From Chitinophaga filiformis (GTDB taxonomy: Bacteria; Bacteroidota; Bacteroidia; Chitinophagales; Chitinophagaceae): a stretch of DNA of 64,000 nucleotides. Within the stretch, counting starts at the first letter, position 1, and each line of letters starts with the position of its first letter. Shown one piece after another: positions 8,939-16,772 of the stretch. The notes beneath the pieces are model-generated. The model was not told the origin of the DNA. It was given only the letters and a program-made list of their open reading frames with translations, and made no database searches. Both the position numbers and the translations under genes were made by a program. The stretch covers positions 124,001-188,000 of the forward strand of contig NZ_CP095855.1 in assembly GCF_023100805.1 (NCBI RefSeq), given 5' to 3'.

Positions 8939-11053
8939 TTAAAGCTCCGCCAACACTTTACCGGCCGTACTGCCAGCCGCCTGCTGAAGCACTTTAGCGG
9001 CAATGTTATTAGGCGCCGGCTGATAATCCTGGAAGGTGACAGATACCGCAGCTCTTCCCGAAGAAAGCGTGCGCAAGGTGGTTACATATCCAAACAGTTC
9101 TGCCAGCGGCACTTCCGCTTTGATATACTGAGCACTCGCCTTCATTTCCATTCCCCTGATCACACCACGGCGCCTGTTGAGATCACCGGTAATAGCACCG
9201 GTAAATTCTTCCGGCAGGGTCACTTCCACACTCATGAAAGGCTCCAGTAAACGGGGAGCAGCTTTTGCAGCTGCTGCGCGGAATCCTATCAGGGCAGCAT
9301 GTTCGAAGTCCAGCGCATGAGAGTCTTTCTCATGGATGTCGCCATCCAGCAAACGCACCCGCATGGATTGTACGGGGTAGCCTGCCAGCACGCCGTTCTG
9401 CATCGCTTCTTCAAATCCTTTCTTCACAGATGGAATGAACTCGCGTGGAATAGCGCCACCGGTGACTTCATTGACAAACTCAAGACCTTGTTGTCCGTCT
9501 TCACGCGGCGACAGCTCGAACACGATCTCAGCAAAGTTACCCGACCCACCATTCTGCTTCTTATACACTTCCTTGTGTTGCACCGCTTTGGTGAACACCT
9601 CTTTATAGGCGATCTGCGGTTGTCCTTTATTGATCTCCAGCTGATAGTTCGCTGCCAGTTTCTCCAGCACAACTTCCAGGTGCAATTCCCCCATTCCTTT
9701 GAGGATGGTTTGACCGGAAGCGGCATCCACGCTTACCGACAAGGTAGGATCTTCTTCTACCAGCTTAGCAAGCGCTTCGCCCAGCCTGTTCACATCTTTG
9801 GCCACTTTCGCTTCAATAGCGTATCCCATCATGGGCTCAGGGAAGCTGATCTTTTCGAGCAGTACAGGCCTTTCCACGTCAGACAGGGTATCGCCTGTAC
9901 GCACGTCCTTCAGTCCAACCACAGCACCAATATCACCAGCGCTGATCACATCAGCGGTTTCATACTTGTCAGACATGATACGCATCAGGCGACTGATACG
10001 CACCTTCTTACCTGTACGGCCGTTCCACACGGCATCACCTGTACGTAAAGTACCGGCATATACCCTGACAAATGTCAGCTTGCCTGCATAGTCATCAGAG
10101 ATGATCTTGAAGGCCAGCGCAGCAAACGGACTTTCTTCCGTAGTAGTTATCTGCAAACTTTCTTCCGTTTCCGGATCAGTAGCATGGATCTCCTGCACAT
10201 CAGCCGGAGCAGGCAGATAACGGACTACTGCATCCAGCAAAGGTTGTACACCTTTATTGCGATAAGCGGCGCCTGCCAGTACAGGGATAACCTGCATCTG
10301 TAAGGTAGCTTTGCGCAGGGCACGGTAGATCTCAGTGACGGATACCATAGCAGGGTCAGTGGTATAGCTTTCAAAGACACCTTCATCATACAATGAAAGT
10401 TCTTCCAGCAGATTAATACGCGCCTGTTCCGCTTCTGCCAGCATGTTGGCAGGAATATCAGTAACGGTATATGTTTTACCATCCTGACTATCCCATACAT
10501 AAGCCTTCATAGTGATCAGGTCAATCACGCCGGAAAAAGCGTCTTCCGCACCAATGGGCAATTGCACAGGCACAGCGTTCGTATGCAATACCTCACGGAT
10601 CTCATTCACCACACGACGGAAATCTGCTCCCTGCCGGTCCATCTTATTGATCATCACAATACGTGGCACATGATAACGGTTAGCCTGCTGCCACACCGTT
10701 TCAGACTGCGGTTGTACACCCGATTTTGCACAGAACACAGCAATGGCGCCGTCCAGCACGCGCAGCGAACGTTCTACTTCCGCAGTAAAGTCCACGTGTC
10801 CGGGCGTATCTATAATATTCACCTGGTATTTATTACCATCCAGTTGCCACCAGGTAGTGATGGCCGCAGAAGAAATGGTGATGCCACGTTTCTCTTCCTG
10901 CGGATCGCTATCCATGACGGTATTTCCTTCATCAACACTACCTAACTTGTGTGTAAGTCCTGTATAATACAGCATGCGTTCTGTAACGGTTGTTTTACCG
11001 GCATCCACATGCGCCATGATCCCTATATTCCTGAATTGTTCCTGTCGTTTCAT
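8939..11053 (-). CDS. fusA: Elongation factor G paralogue (standalone EF-G)
   Basis: A 704-residue EF-G. The start is placed at [11 protein letters not shown] (11053) because an in-frame extension to 11125 would run through a hairpin and adds non-EF-G residues. The GTPase motifs are intact: AHVDAGKTT (14-22), RGITI, DTPGH (82-86) and NKMD (136-139). Domains II to V follow in normal order and length. EF-G drives ribosome translocation. The gene stands alone, not beside rpsL-rpsG-tuf as the main copy usually does, and its switch region ([19 protein letters not shown]) differs from the usual Bacteroidota HDGAATMDW-type sequence, so it is probably a second copy. It keeps the catalytic histidine, unlike the GTPase-independent EF-G2 known from Bacteroides. 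Confidence 0.92.
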   Translation of the reverse strand: MKRQEQFRNIGIMAHVDAGKTTVTERMLYYTGLTHKLGSVDEGNTVMDSDPQEEKRGITISSAAITTWWQLDGNKYQVNIIDTPGHVDFTAEVERSLRVLDGAIAVFCAKSGVQPQSETVWQQANRYHVPRIVMINKMDRQGADFRRVVNEIREVLHTNAVPVQLPIGAEDAFSGVIDLITMKAYVWDSQDGKTYTVTDIPANMLAEAEQARINLLEELSLYDEGVFESYTTDPAMVSVTEIYRALRKATLQMQVIPVLAGAAYRNKGVQPLLDAVVRYLPAPADVQEIHATDPETEESLQITTTEESPFAALAFKIISDDYAGKLTFVRVYAGTLRTGDAVWNGRTGKKVRISRLMRIMSDKYETADVISAGDIGAVVGLKDVRTGDTLSDVERPVLLEKISFPEPMMGYAIEAKVAKDVNRLGEALAKLVEEDPTLSVSVDAASGQTILKGMGELHLEVVLEKLAANYQLEINKGQPQIAYKEVFTKAVQHKEVYKKQNGGSGNFAEIVFELSPREDGQQGLEFVNEVTGGAIPREFIPSVKKGFEEAMQNGVLAGYPVQSMRVRLLDGDIHEKDSHALDFEHAALIGFRAAAAKAAPRLLEPFMSVEVTLPEEFTGAITGDLNRRRGVIRGMEMKASAQYIKAEVPLAELFGYVTTLRTLSSGRAAVSVTFQDYQPAPNNIAAKVLQQAAGSTAGKVLAEL

Positions 11054-11074
11054 TTCTTTTGATTTTAAAGCAAT

Positions 11075-11105
11075 AAAAAGCCTTCCGCTCTGGTAACGGA
11101 AGGCT
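11075..11105 (-). terminator. Terminator-like hairpin in the EF-G leader
   Basis: On the minus strand a 9-bp perfect stem (AGCCTTCCG/CGGAAGGCT) with a 9-base loop is followed by TTTTTATTG. It ends about 20 bases upstream of the EF-G start codon, so a transcript entering from upstream would meet it before the gene. This fits an attenuator, or a terminator for an upstream transcript. Confidence 0.55.
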
Positions 11106-11330
11106 CGCTGCAATATGCATAGCACTATACGTTACCGGACATGCCGTGTAAAGAATATTGTCAATGTTTTGATAATTGCTATCATATTGCTGTTATAAAT
11201 GTTCTTAATGATAATGTAGTTGAAATACGATATTGTTCAGCTATGCGGACATACATGTCCTATGCAGCAGTTGTATGTAACTGCCGGCATGTAACTAAAC
11301 TTTTTGCCTGAAGAAGGTGGGGGAGACAAA

Positions 11331-11359
11331 TAAAAAGGCCCCTTCGGATGAAGAGGCCT
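11331..11359 (-). terminator. Rho-independent terminator of the small ORF
   Basis: The minus strand has a 10-bp stem with one G-U pair (AGGCCTCTTC/GAAGGGGCCT), a 4-base loop and a TTTTTATTT tail. It lies 24 bases after the stop codon of the 42-residue ORF. Confidence 0.75.
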
Positions 11360-11382
11360 CTGAAGAATATCCAGACACAATA

Positions 11383-11511
11383 TTAACCTCTCATATCCGG
11401 GCAAGGATCTGCCTCCCCGTCCTTAATTAAGACAATGCAGGTGCTTGCAATTACTGCCCTGATAGCAGCATTTGCGTTGAACGCTGATTGATATGAAAGA
11501 ATCTGTTTCAT
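11383..11511 (-). CDS. Small ORF, 42 aa, of unknown function
   Basis: The ORF begins MKQILSYQSAFNANAAI, has a short hydrophobic stretch (VIASTCIVLI) and ends DPCPDMRG. It has a Bacteroidota-type -7 element 29 bases upstream and a strong terminator 24 bases after the stop, so it is a complete small transcription unit. Two cysteines (25, 37) and the acidic tail could suit a secreted or modified peptide, or the unit could be an RNA with incidental coding. No family is recognised. Confidence 0.45.
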   Translation of the reverse strand: MKQILSYQSAFNANAAIRAVIASTCIVLIKDGEADPCPDMRG

Positions 11512-11535
11512 TGTGATTAATGCTTTTAAAATTCG

Positions 11536-11549
11536 CGTACAAATGTACG
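11536..11549 (-). promoter_or_regulatory. -7 element inside a short palindrome, small-ORF promoter
   Basis: The minus strand reads TACATTTG (11547-11540), an exact TAnnTTTG -7 match. It sits inside the inverted repeat CGTACA-AA-TGTACG. A TTG about 22 bases further upstream (11572-11570) is a weak -33 candidate with slightly long spacing. The palindrome over the -7 element could be an operator. Confidence 0.5.
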
Positions 11550-11776
11550 AAGAATTTCGATATAAAAAACAAGTGGCATGTCGGGGATGGTTGTGCTGAC
11601 CACAGTGAGATCAGGAGGAGAAAGGGCTAAAAGCTTGCAACGGTCCTGTTGAAGCGAAAACCCAAGGCTCAATAAATAGTGCAGGGAGATTGTTACTTCC
11701 AGTGTCTACCCATTCGGAGATTTGTAAAATTGTAAATTTGTAAGAGTGACTCCATTCATTGAATTGATCACGATAC

Positions 11777-12520
11777 TTACAAGTGTAATGAAGGATCTAC
11801 TATATTCAACTGTCTGTTCTTTTCACTATTGATGATCCATGCACCCAGGTTAAACCAGGCGGCACATTCATCCAATATCCAGGCATCTGAACTGCACACT
11901 GTTTTATCGCCTGCTATCAGGAATTTATCGGGCGAATTCTCAAGATGGATCTCCCAGGGAAATTGATATTGCGCTGCCAGTTCATAACAAAATGCTTTCA
12001 ACTTTCCACTATTGGAGATGGGTGCATCGAAGATCCAGACCACTTTTTTTATCTGCAGTTTGCGAAGTGTTTCTCCTATCAATACCAGTACATCTCCGGT
12101 TTGATTCATCATTTTATAGGTACCGTGAACAGATGATATATCGCGGTAACATCCATCCAATCCTTTAAATACGAAACCGCCGGAATAAATAGTTTCCAGG
12201 AGGATTAAGAGGTTAAAACCATCTATGTAGATCGTTTTATGTATTAGTTCATCAGGATGTAGTTCCTTACTTTTTCGCCGTTCCAGTTGTTGTGCGGAGG
12301 CGCTCATTCCCTGCAAAGCCAGCAACTGGCGTTTGATCAGGTTGTATCTGTTGCCAACCAATGCCAGGGAAGCCTTCGGCGGGTAATCCCTGCTGAGCAG
12401 GTAATGCATATCTTCCAGCCCCTGCCTTAACTGTTCCTTAGCGGCGGCTGTTCCGAATAATGATTGATCTTCCGGATGTTTTTCCTGGTTTCTTTCGGCT
12501 TGCAGTTCGTTATTGTCCAT
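11777..12520 (-). CDS. DUF434/DUF5616 domain protein
   Basis: Residues about 30-80 match DUF434 (LRQGLEDMHYLLSRDYPPKASLALVGNRYNL...RQLLAL). The rest matches DUF5616: IYIDGFNLLILLE, then RDISSVHGTYK, then WIFDAPISNSGKL. The IDGFN start and spaced acidic residues resemble NYN/PIN-type nuclease folds, but no activity is established. The length is normal and there is no signal peptide. Its target and partners cannot be inferred from the neighbours. Confidence 0.8.
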   Translation of the reverse strand: MDNNELQAERNQEKHPEDQSLFGTAAAKEQLRQGLEDMHYLLSRDYPPKASLALVGNRYNLIKRQLLALQGMSASAQQLERRKSKELHPDELIHKTIYIDGFNLLILLETIYSGGFVFKGLDGCYRDISSVHGTYKMMNQTGDVLVLIGETLRKLQIKKVVWIFDAPISNSGKLKAFCYELAAQYQFPWEIHLENSPDKFLIAGDKTVCSSDAWILDECAAWFNLGAWIINSEKNRQLNIVDPSLHL

Positions 12521-12563
12521 AGCAGGGAATAATAAATAAAGACGCCTGGTAAGGCATTTCCCT

Positions 12564-12571
12564 CAAATTTA
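12564..12571 (-). promoter_or_regulatory. -7 element upstream of the DUF434 gene
   Basis: The minus strand reads TAAATTTG, an exact TAnnTTTG match, 43 bases upstream of the DUF434 gene start. No clear -33 element is visible at the usual distance. Confidence 0.35.
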
Positions 12572-12583
12572 TAACCTATGTCA

Positions 12584-13207
12584 CTAATTAACGTAATAAA
12601 CAGGTTTTCCAGGCTCCGATATACGGAATGTGAGGTTGATACGGGCCCCGATCTTCCGGGATGTTTTAGGGATATGATGTTCGTAAAGGTCCTGCATGGT
12701 TTCTCCCATCAGCAGGAAACTGCCATGGGTCAAAGGGATGTCCAGGGTTTCTGCCCCTGCATGTTGCTTAGGTCGCACCTTAAAGATCCTGGTTTCTCCG
12801 AAGGTGACAGAGGCGATGGCATGATGTCTCCCATCTGCAGGTAAATAATCGCTGTGCCAGGACACGGAATCATTCCCGTCCCGGTAGTAGTTCAGTAACA
12901 CCCGGTCAAATTCGATACCGCACTCTGCTTCTACCTTAGCCTTAATATCCAACAGTTCGGTGGTCCATTCAAAACCATTGGAGCCGCCATAATAGGCAGT
13001 TAAACGGGGATCCGGCAGGACCCTGTCATACATTTTCCGGGTTCGCTGTTGCCAGGGGGTGGTTTCCTTGAGTATTCTGAAGTATTTATCTGACTCTGCC
13101 TTAGTGAAAAATTGCTCCCAGAGCCTTAACTCTGTGCCGGGCAGCTGAAAGTCTACGAAACGCCTTATCCCCTCATCAAACAGTTCACAATCATCAAAAA
13201 GTTGCAT
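12584..13207 (-). CDS. alkB: AlkB-type alpha-ketoglutarate-dependent dioxygenase
   Basis: A 207-residue 2OG-Fe(II) oxygenase of the AlkB family. Iron ligands are His118 and Asp120 (WHSDYLP) and His177 (EHHIPK). 2-oxoglutarate is held by the RINLTFR motif (Arg189, Arg195). YYGGSNGFEWT and LLNYYRDGNDSVSWH are typical of the ABH2-like bacterial branch. It should remove alkyl groups such as 1-methyladenine from nucleic acid, in the cytoplasm. It stands next to no other repair gene, and no Ada-type regulator lies nearby. Confidence 0.92.
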   Translation of the reverse strand: MQLFDDCELFDEGIRRFVDFQLPGTELRLWEQFFTKAESDKYFRILKETTPWQQRTRKMYDRVLPDPRLTAYYGGSNGFEWTTELLDIKAKVEAECGIEFDRVLLNYYRDGNDSVSWHSDYLPADGRHHAIASVTFGETRIFKVRPKQHAGAETLDIPLTHGSFLLMGETMQDLYEHHIPKTSRKIGARINLTFRISEPGKPVYYVN

Positions 13208-13213
13208 AGATCA

Positions 13214-13221
13214 CAAAGATA
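13214..13221 (-). promoter_or_regulatory. -7 element of alkB, with nearby palindrome
   Basis: The minus strand reads TATCTTTG, an exact -7 match, only 6 bases before the alkB start codon, which would give a very short leader or none. A 13-base palindrome (CTAAAATTTTTAG) lies about 20 bases further upstream. Confidence 0.45.
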
Positions 13222-13299
13222 GGGAATGGCACCGAAATACTAAAATTTTTAGCATTTTGATGACATCTATTATCGCCATCCATGCTCCTGGTGTGACGG

Positions 13300-13566
13300 T
13301 TCCCCAGGGCGAAAACCCGGGTGGACGGTTCCCCGGGTTGAAAACCCGGGGCTACAAACACGTTGCTCCTAAAGGAGCAGGTTATACAGACGTTCCGCGG
13401 GTGTTCAACCGGCACAAACACGTTGCTCCTGGCGGAACAGGTTATAATGCGGTTCAGCGGGTTTGAAATCGGCGCTACAAACACGTTGCTCCCGGCGGAG
13501 CAGGTTATAATGCGGTTCCGCGGATTGGAAATCGGCACTACAAACACGCGGCTCCTGGCGGAGCAG
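13300..13566. repeat. Repeat locus B: four tandem bipartite elements, about 61-base period
   Basis: Four units start near 13331, 13394, 13453 and 13515. Each has a CCGGGTT...AACCCGG-type or decayed CGCGG stem, then (CTA)CAAACACG, then the hairpin GCTCCT...GGAGC (GGAAC in the second unit), then CAGGTTATA. The first unit keeps the full CCCCGGGTT/AACCCGGGG stem; later ones are decayed. A half element precedes them at about 13300. The array lies between alkB and the 3' end of the lyase gene. Reading frames inside it are artefacts. Confidence 0.9.
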
Positions 13567-13605
13567 GTTATATTGTTCTTCCGCGGGTTTTCAGTACCGC
13601 CTTCA

Positions 13606-14754
13606 TTATAGCCATATCAGCGGATGCCGTACCGGTAGATTACGTACTACCTCTGCATTGGAGGGTTGATGATCCAGTTTCTTCCAGGTATCCAACCATT
13701 CCTGCTGCTGGTATGCGGTTGCGCCAAATACCAGGAAGGGCTGTGCCACCGGCCATTCATCCCAATACATCACGTCCTTTTTGTAAGGCCATTTCGCCTT
13801 ATCCGCCACATAGGGGTAGAGAAATGCTATTCCTTTTTTAATGCTACGGCCGTCTGGCAACTTGTAGGCCCATAAGTCGTTTTCCTTGTCGGAAAGGATC
13901 TGGCAAATGGTGACCATGGCATCCAGGTTGAACAGGGAATACCCATAGGGCTTCGTTCTGGCCAATTCCAGGGGGAAACTACCGTCGGCAGCCATCTGGT
14001 TAGGTAACAGCACCTGCTTGTACCTGTCCCTGCAAAATCGTAATAAAGCGGTGTCCTGGGTAAGGCGGGCGAAGCAGGCAGCCTGCATCACCCAGCAGGT
14101 ACCGTGGTTGTTCTTCGCATTCATTTCATCTTTACCATACTGATGTGTGGTAAGCCAATGGAGATAATCTGCAAACCATTCATGAATGCCTTTTGCCAGT
14201 TCCTTATCGAAGGCAGGATTGCGCTGCATGACCAGCACTCCCTGGGCCACCTCCATCAGATGAATAGCGTCAATAATGCCAATACCTCTGCCCGTGAACC
14301 GGCCTTTAATAGCCTGTGCATACTGCAGGTTGGGATGCATGCGTGTAGCAGTATCCGTGAACCACGCCCTCAGATGCGGGAGGGATTCGCGGATATATGC
14401 AGCATTGCCCGTGATACGATAAGCAGCAGCCAGCGCACCTATAATGCGGCTGAAACGGATCATTGCATGACGATGTGCAGCAAAATTGTCAGGATTGGTC
14501 ATACCATCCCGCTGGATATAGGGGCTATCCGGATGGGCAGGGTCAGGCCACCAGTAATCGCCTTCAGAGTAAAAATCATGCTTACCGCCTGCACTGCGCT
14601 TACAGGTTGCAGCAGTGACCGTTACGGGCGCCTGTTGCTTCGCCCAGGCAGCTTCTTTGAGTACCTGCTCACGCAGTACATTGACAATAGTTTTATCAGG
14701 CGGATCGAAGGCGCTACACAATAGCAGTATCAGTAAAATCGTAAGGTGCTTCAT
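13606..14754 (-). CDS. Secreted alginate-lyase-family protein (PL5/PL38-like)
   Basis: A signal peptide (MKHLTILLILLLCSA) is followed by an alpha-barrel of the alginate lyase domain family: DYWWPDP, the conserved NNHGTCW motif (around 215-221), and a late LFNLDAMVTI segment. The NNH(G/S)xxW motif holds the catalytic Asn/His. Enzymes of this type cut uronic-acid-containing polysaccharides by beta-elimination. PL38-type members act on glucuronan, PL5 on alginate; the sequence alone does not settle the substrate. The gene stands alone with repeat locus B directly downstream. Confidence 0.82.
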   Translation of the reverse strand: MKHLTILLILLLCSAFDPPDKTIVNVLREQVLKEAAWAKQQAPVTVTAATCKRSAGGKHDFYSEGDYWWPDPAHPDSPYIQRDGMTNPDNFAAHRHAMIRFSRIIGALAAAYRITGNAAYIRESLPHLRAWFTDTATRMHPNLQYAQAIKGRFTGRGIGIIDAIHLMEVAQGVLVMQRNPAFDKELAKGIHEWFADYLHWLTTHQYGKDEMNAKNNHGTCWVMQAACFARLTQDTALLRFCRDRYKQVLLPNQMAADGSFPLELARTKPYGYSLFNLDAMVTICQILSDKENDLWAYKLPDGRSIKKGIAFLYPYVADKAKWPYKKDVMYWDEWPVAQPFLVFGATAYQQQEWLDTWKKLDHQPSNAEVVRNLPVRHPLIWL

Positions 14755-14819
14755 GGGTTATCAACATTCTGTTCTACATAATACAAAACTCCTGTGATAA
14801 TTTTTCCTAAATTGCTCCG

Positions 14820-15656
14820 ATGAGAAAAGGACTACCTATATTTATCCTGACTGCCAGCCTGTTTTGTTTGTCATCCTACGGACAGGCACTTCAGCCACTT
14901 GATGTAGCAAAAGCGATCTTCGACCCGCATGTCTCACCTGATTTCGCCGGTAAACACGCCACGGGCGATTATAGCGGCCGTCCGAACGGACAGGACTTTT
15001 CCCCTGAAACAAAGCTCTCCTTTCTGCCCATCTATCAGTCTAAGGAAAAAGCAGTGGTGGCAATGACCATTGCAGACAATAAGGGTAAAGCAACAGACAA
15101 ATACCTTTTCTTCACAAATGATAGTGCGCAATGGAAAATGTATGCAATAGCAACGCCAACGCTGGCACGCCTGCACGAACACAGGAAGAATGAGATGGAA
15201 GCCATTACAGCAACCGAGCTGGATAGCCTGCTCGCCATTTACAAGCAGCAGGAATATGCCCCCTTTAAAAGTAAAGAAGAGTTCTCTTTTATATTGAACA
15301 GCCTGAGGCTGAAGCTGTCGCCGGATGATAGTCTTGTGGCTCATTTCTACAAGCATGAAGCAACCTTTAAACAATTGTTGAAGGAGGTAAATAAGACATC
15401 AAAATCTCCCGAAACAGAAACACCGACCTTAGTAAATACCCGCACACCTGCATACAGTCCTTTGCTGATCAGCAATGTTACCACCGGTGGATTTCTGCCT
15501 GCGAAATGTATCGACTTTCATATCATGAACGACCAGGTAGGATATCTTTATGCGCCCCACAAAAAGTATCTGCCTGACTTAAATCCAGACAAGGTCATGA
15601 TGTTAAGACCGCTGGGAGGCGGATGGTACTTATATAAAGTAGCGATCTATTTATAG
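14820..15656 (+). CDS. Secreted hypothetical protein, 278 aa
   Basis: A signal peptide (MRKGLPIFILTASLFCLSSYGQ) leads to an unrecognised mixed alpha/beta protein with a lysine/glutamate-rich middle. No catalytic motif is seen. The gene is divergent from the lyase gene across 65 bases and lies 89 bases before the GH16 gene on the same strand. Confidence 0.6.
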   Translation: MRKGLPIFILTASLFCLSSYGQALQPLDVAKAIFDPHVSPDFAGKHATGDYSGRPNGQDFSPETKLSFLPIYQSKEKAVVAMTIADNKGKATDKYLFFTNDSAQWKMYAIATPTLARLHEHRKNEMEAITATELDSLLAIYKQQEYAPFKSKEEFSFILNSLRLKLSPDDSLVAHFYKHEATFKQLLKEVNKTSKSPETETPTLVNTRTPAYSPLLISNVTTGGFLPAKCIDFHIMNDQVGYLYAPHKKYLPDLNPDKVMMLRPLGGGWYLYKVAIYL

Positions 15657-15745
15657 TGTGTTATTTTTTTCCATGGTATCAAAGTATGTTTTATTGCTGT
15701 TGTCTAACCTGTAGACACCTATTTAGCAACGCAAAAAATGTAACC

Positions 15746-16672
15746 ATGAGAAAAACACAATTGTTATCTTATTGCCTTCTGGCAATTGTAGGCATCACTG
15801 CCTGTTCGAAAAAGAATGACGAAAGCCCGAAACTCAACAACGAAACAGCGCTTGCAGCAGCTGAGCCACCGACTGTACAGGTACCCGGCGTTTGTGAATA
15901 CGACCTGGATGAAGCTGCATTAAAGGCACAGGGTTATACTAAAGTATTTGAAGACAACTTCAATACACTTGACACTACTAAGTGGGATCGCTGGAACAGT
16001 GGCGGTTATAACAATGAACTGCAGCTGTATACGCCTAAAAATCTCCGCATTGTAGATGGTAAATTATTAATTAAACCTGTAAAGGAAACAGTGACCGGGG
16101 CGACCGATCCTGACGATCCTACGAAGAAAAAATTCGATTTCACTTCCGGTAGAATTGAATCCCACTACAACTTCAAAGCATCTACCACTACTCCTAAAGT
16201 GCGCATATCAGCCCGCATAAAACAACCGCTGGGCTTCGGTATGTGGCCAGCCTTCTGGTCGTACGGCGGCAATTGGCCGACTAACGGAGAACTGGACATC
16301 CTGGAAGGATTTGGAGAAAGGAATCTCTACAACACCAATATATGGTATGGCAGCACCGCCGGTACTCCGGATCACGACTATACGCTTTCAATGACATATG
16401 TACAATCGCAATCTGATCTGACCTCCTGCTATCATGTATATGAAGCGATCTGGCAGAAAGATACGGTTACCTTCCTGCTTGATGGCACCGTTACAAGGAA
16501 ACTGGTATCATCAACACCGGCCGGTCGGTTCATTCCAAAGTTCTTTAACAAAACGCAGCACATCACACTGAATGCTGCTATTGGCGGAGATCAGTTTGGC
16601 ACTATTGATCCATCACAGGTGGTATTGGGAGACACCTATGTAGATTGGGTGAGAGTATATACCGCTAAATAA
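15746..16672 (+). CDS. GH16 family glycoside hydrolase lipoprotein (endo-1,3-beta-glucanase-like)
   Basis: The start is placed at MRKTQLLSYC because it gives a clean lipoprotein signal with lipobox GITAC (Cys20). The GH16 jelly-roll carries the catalytic motif ELDILE (Glu182, Asp184, Glu187), plus FTSGRIES and GMWPAFW, typical of laminarinase-like members. It should hydrolyse internal beta-1,3 (or mixed-link) glucan bonds, anchored in the outer membrane. At 308 residues it is a single catalytic domain without a binding module. Confidence 0.9.
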   Translation: MRKTQLLSYCLLAIVGITACSKKNDESPKLNNETALAAAEPPTVQVPGVCEYDLDEAALKAQGYTKVFEDNFNTLDTTKWDRWNSGGYNNELQLYTPKNLRIVDGKLLIKPVKETVTGATDPDDPTKKKFDFTSGRIESHYNFKASTTTPKVRISARIKQPLGFGMWPAFWSYGGNWPTNGELDILEGFGERNLYNTNIWYGSTAGTPDHDYTLSMTYVQSQSDLTSCYHVYEAIWQKDTVTFLLDGTVTRKLVSSTPAGRFIPKFFNKTQHITLNAAIGGDQFGTIDPSQVVLGDTYVDWVRVYTAK

Positions 16673-16687
16673 TGAATGAATAAAAGA

Positions 16688-16720
16688 AAGACAGCCGGCG
16701 GCGTGTCTGCCGGCTGTCTT
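16688..16720. terminator. Bidirectional terminator
   Basis: A 12-bp perfect stem (AAGACAGCCGGC/GCCGGCTGTCTT) with a 9-base loop lies between the convergent GH16 and GH127 genes. Confidence 0.75.
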
Positions 16721-16772
16721 ATCGTATGCTGCATGCATGAAAACAAGATGCTGCTCCTGTATTTCATGTTGC

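Noticed and set aside
11054..11125. Extended N-terminus of the EF-G paralogue
   Set aside because: It is read through the leader hairpin and adds 24 residues unlike any EF-G.
13194..13611. Reading frames with FVAPISNP or KHVAPKGAG repeats
   Set aside because: They are translations of repeat locus B, in several frames of both strands.
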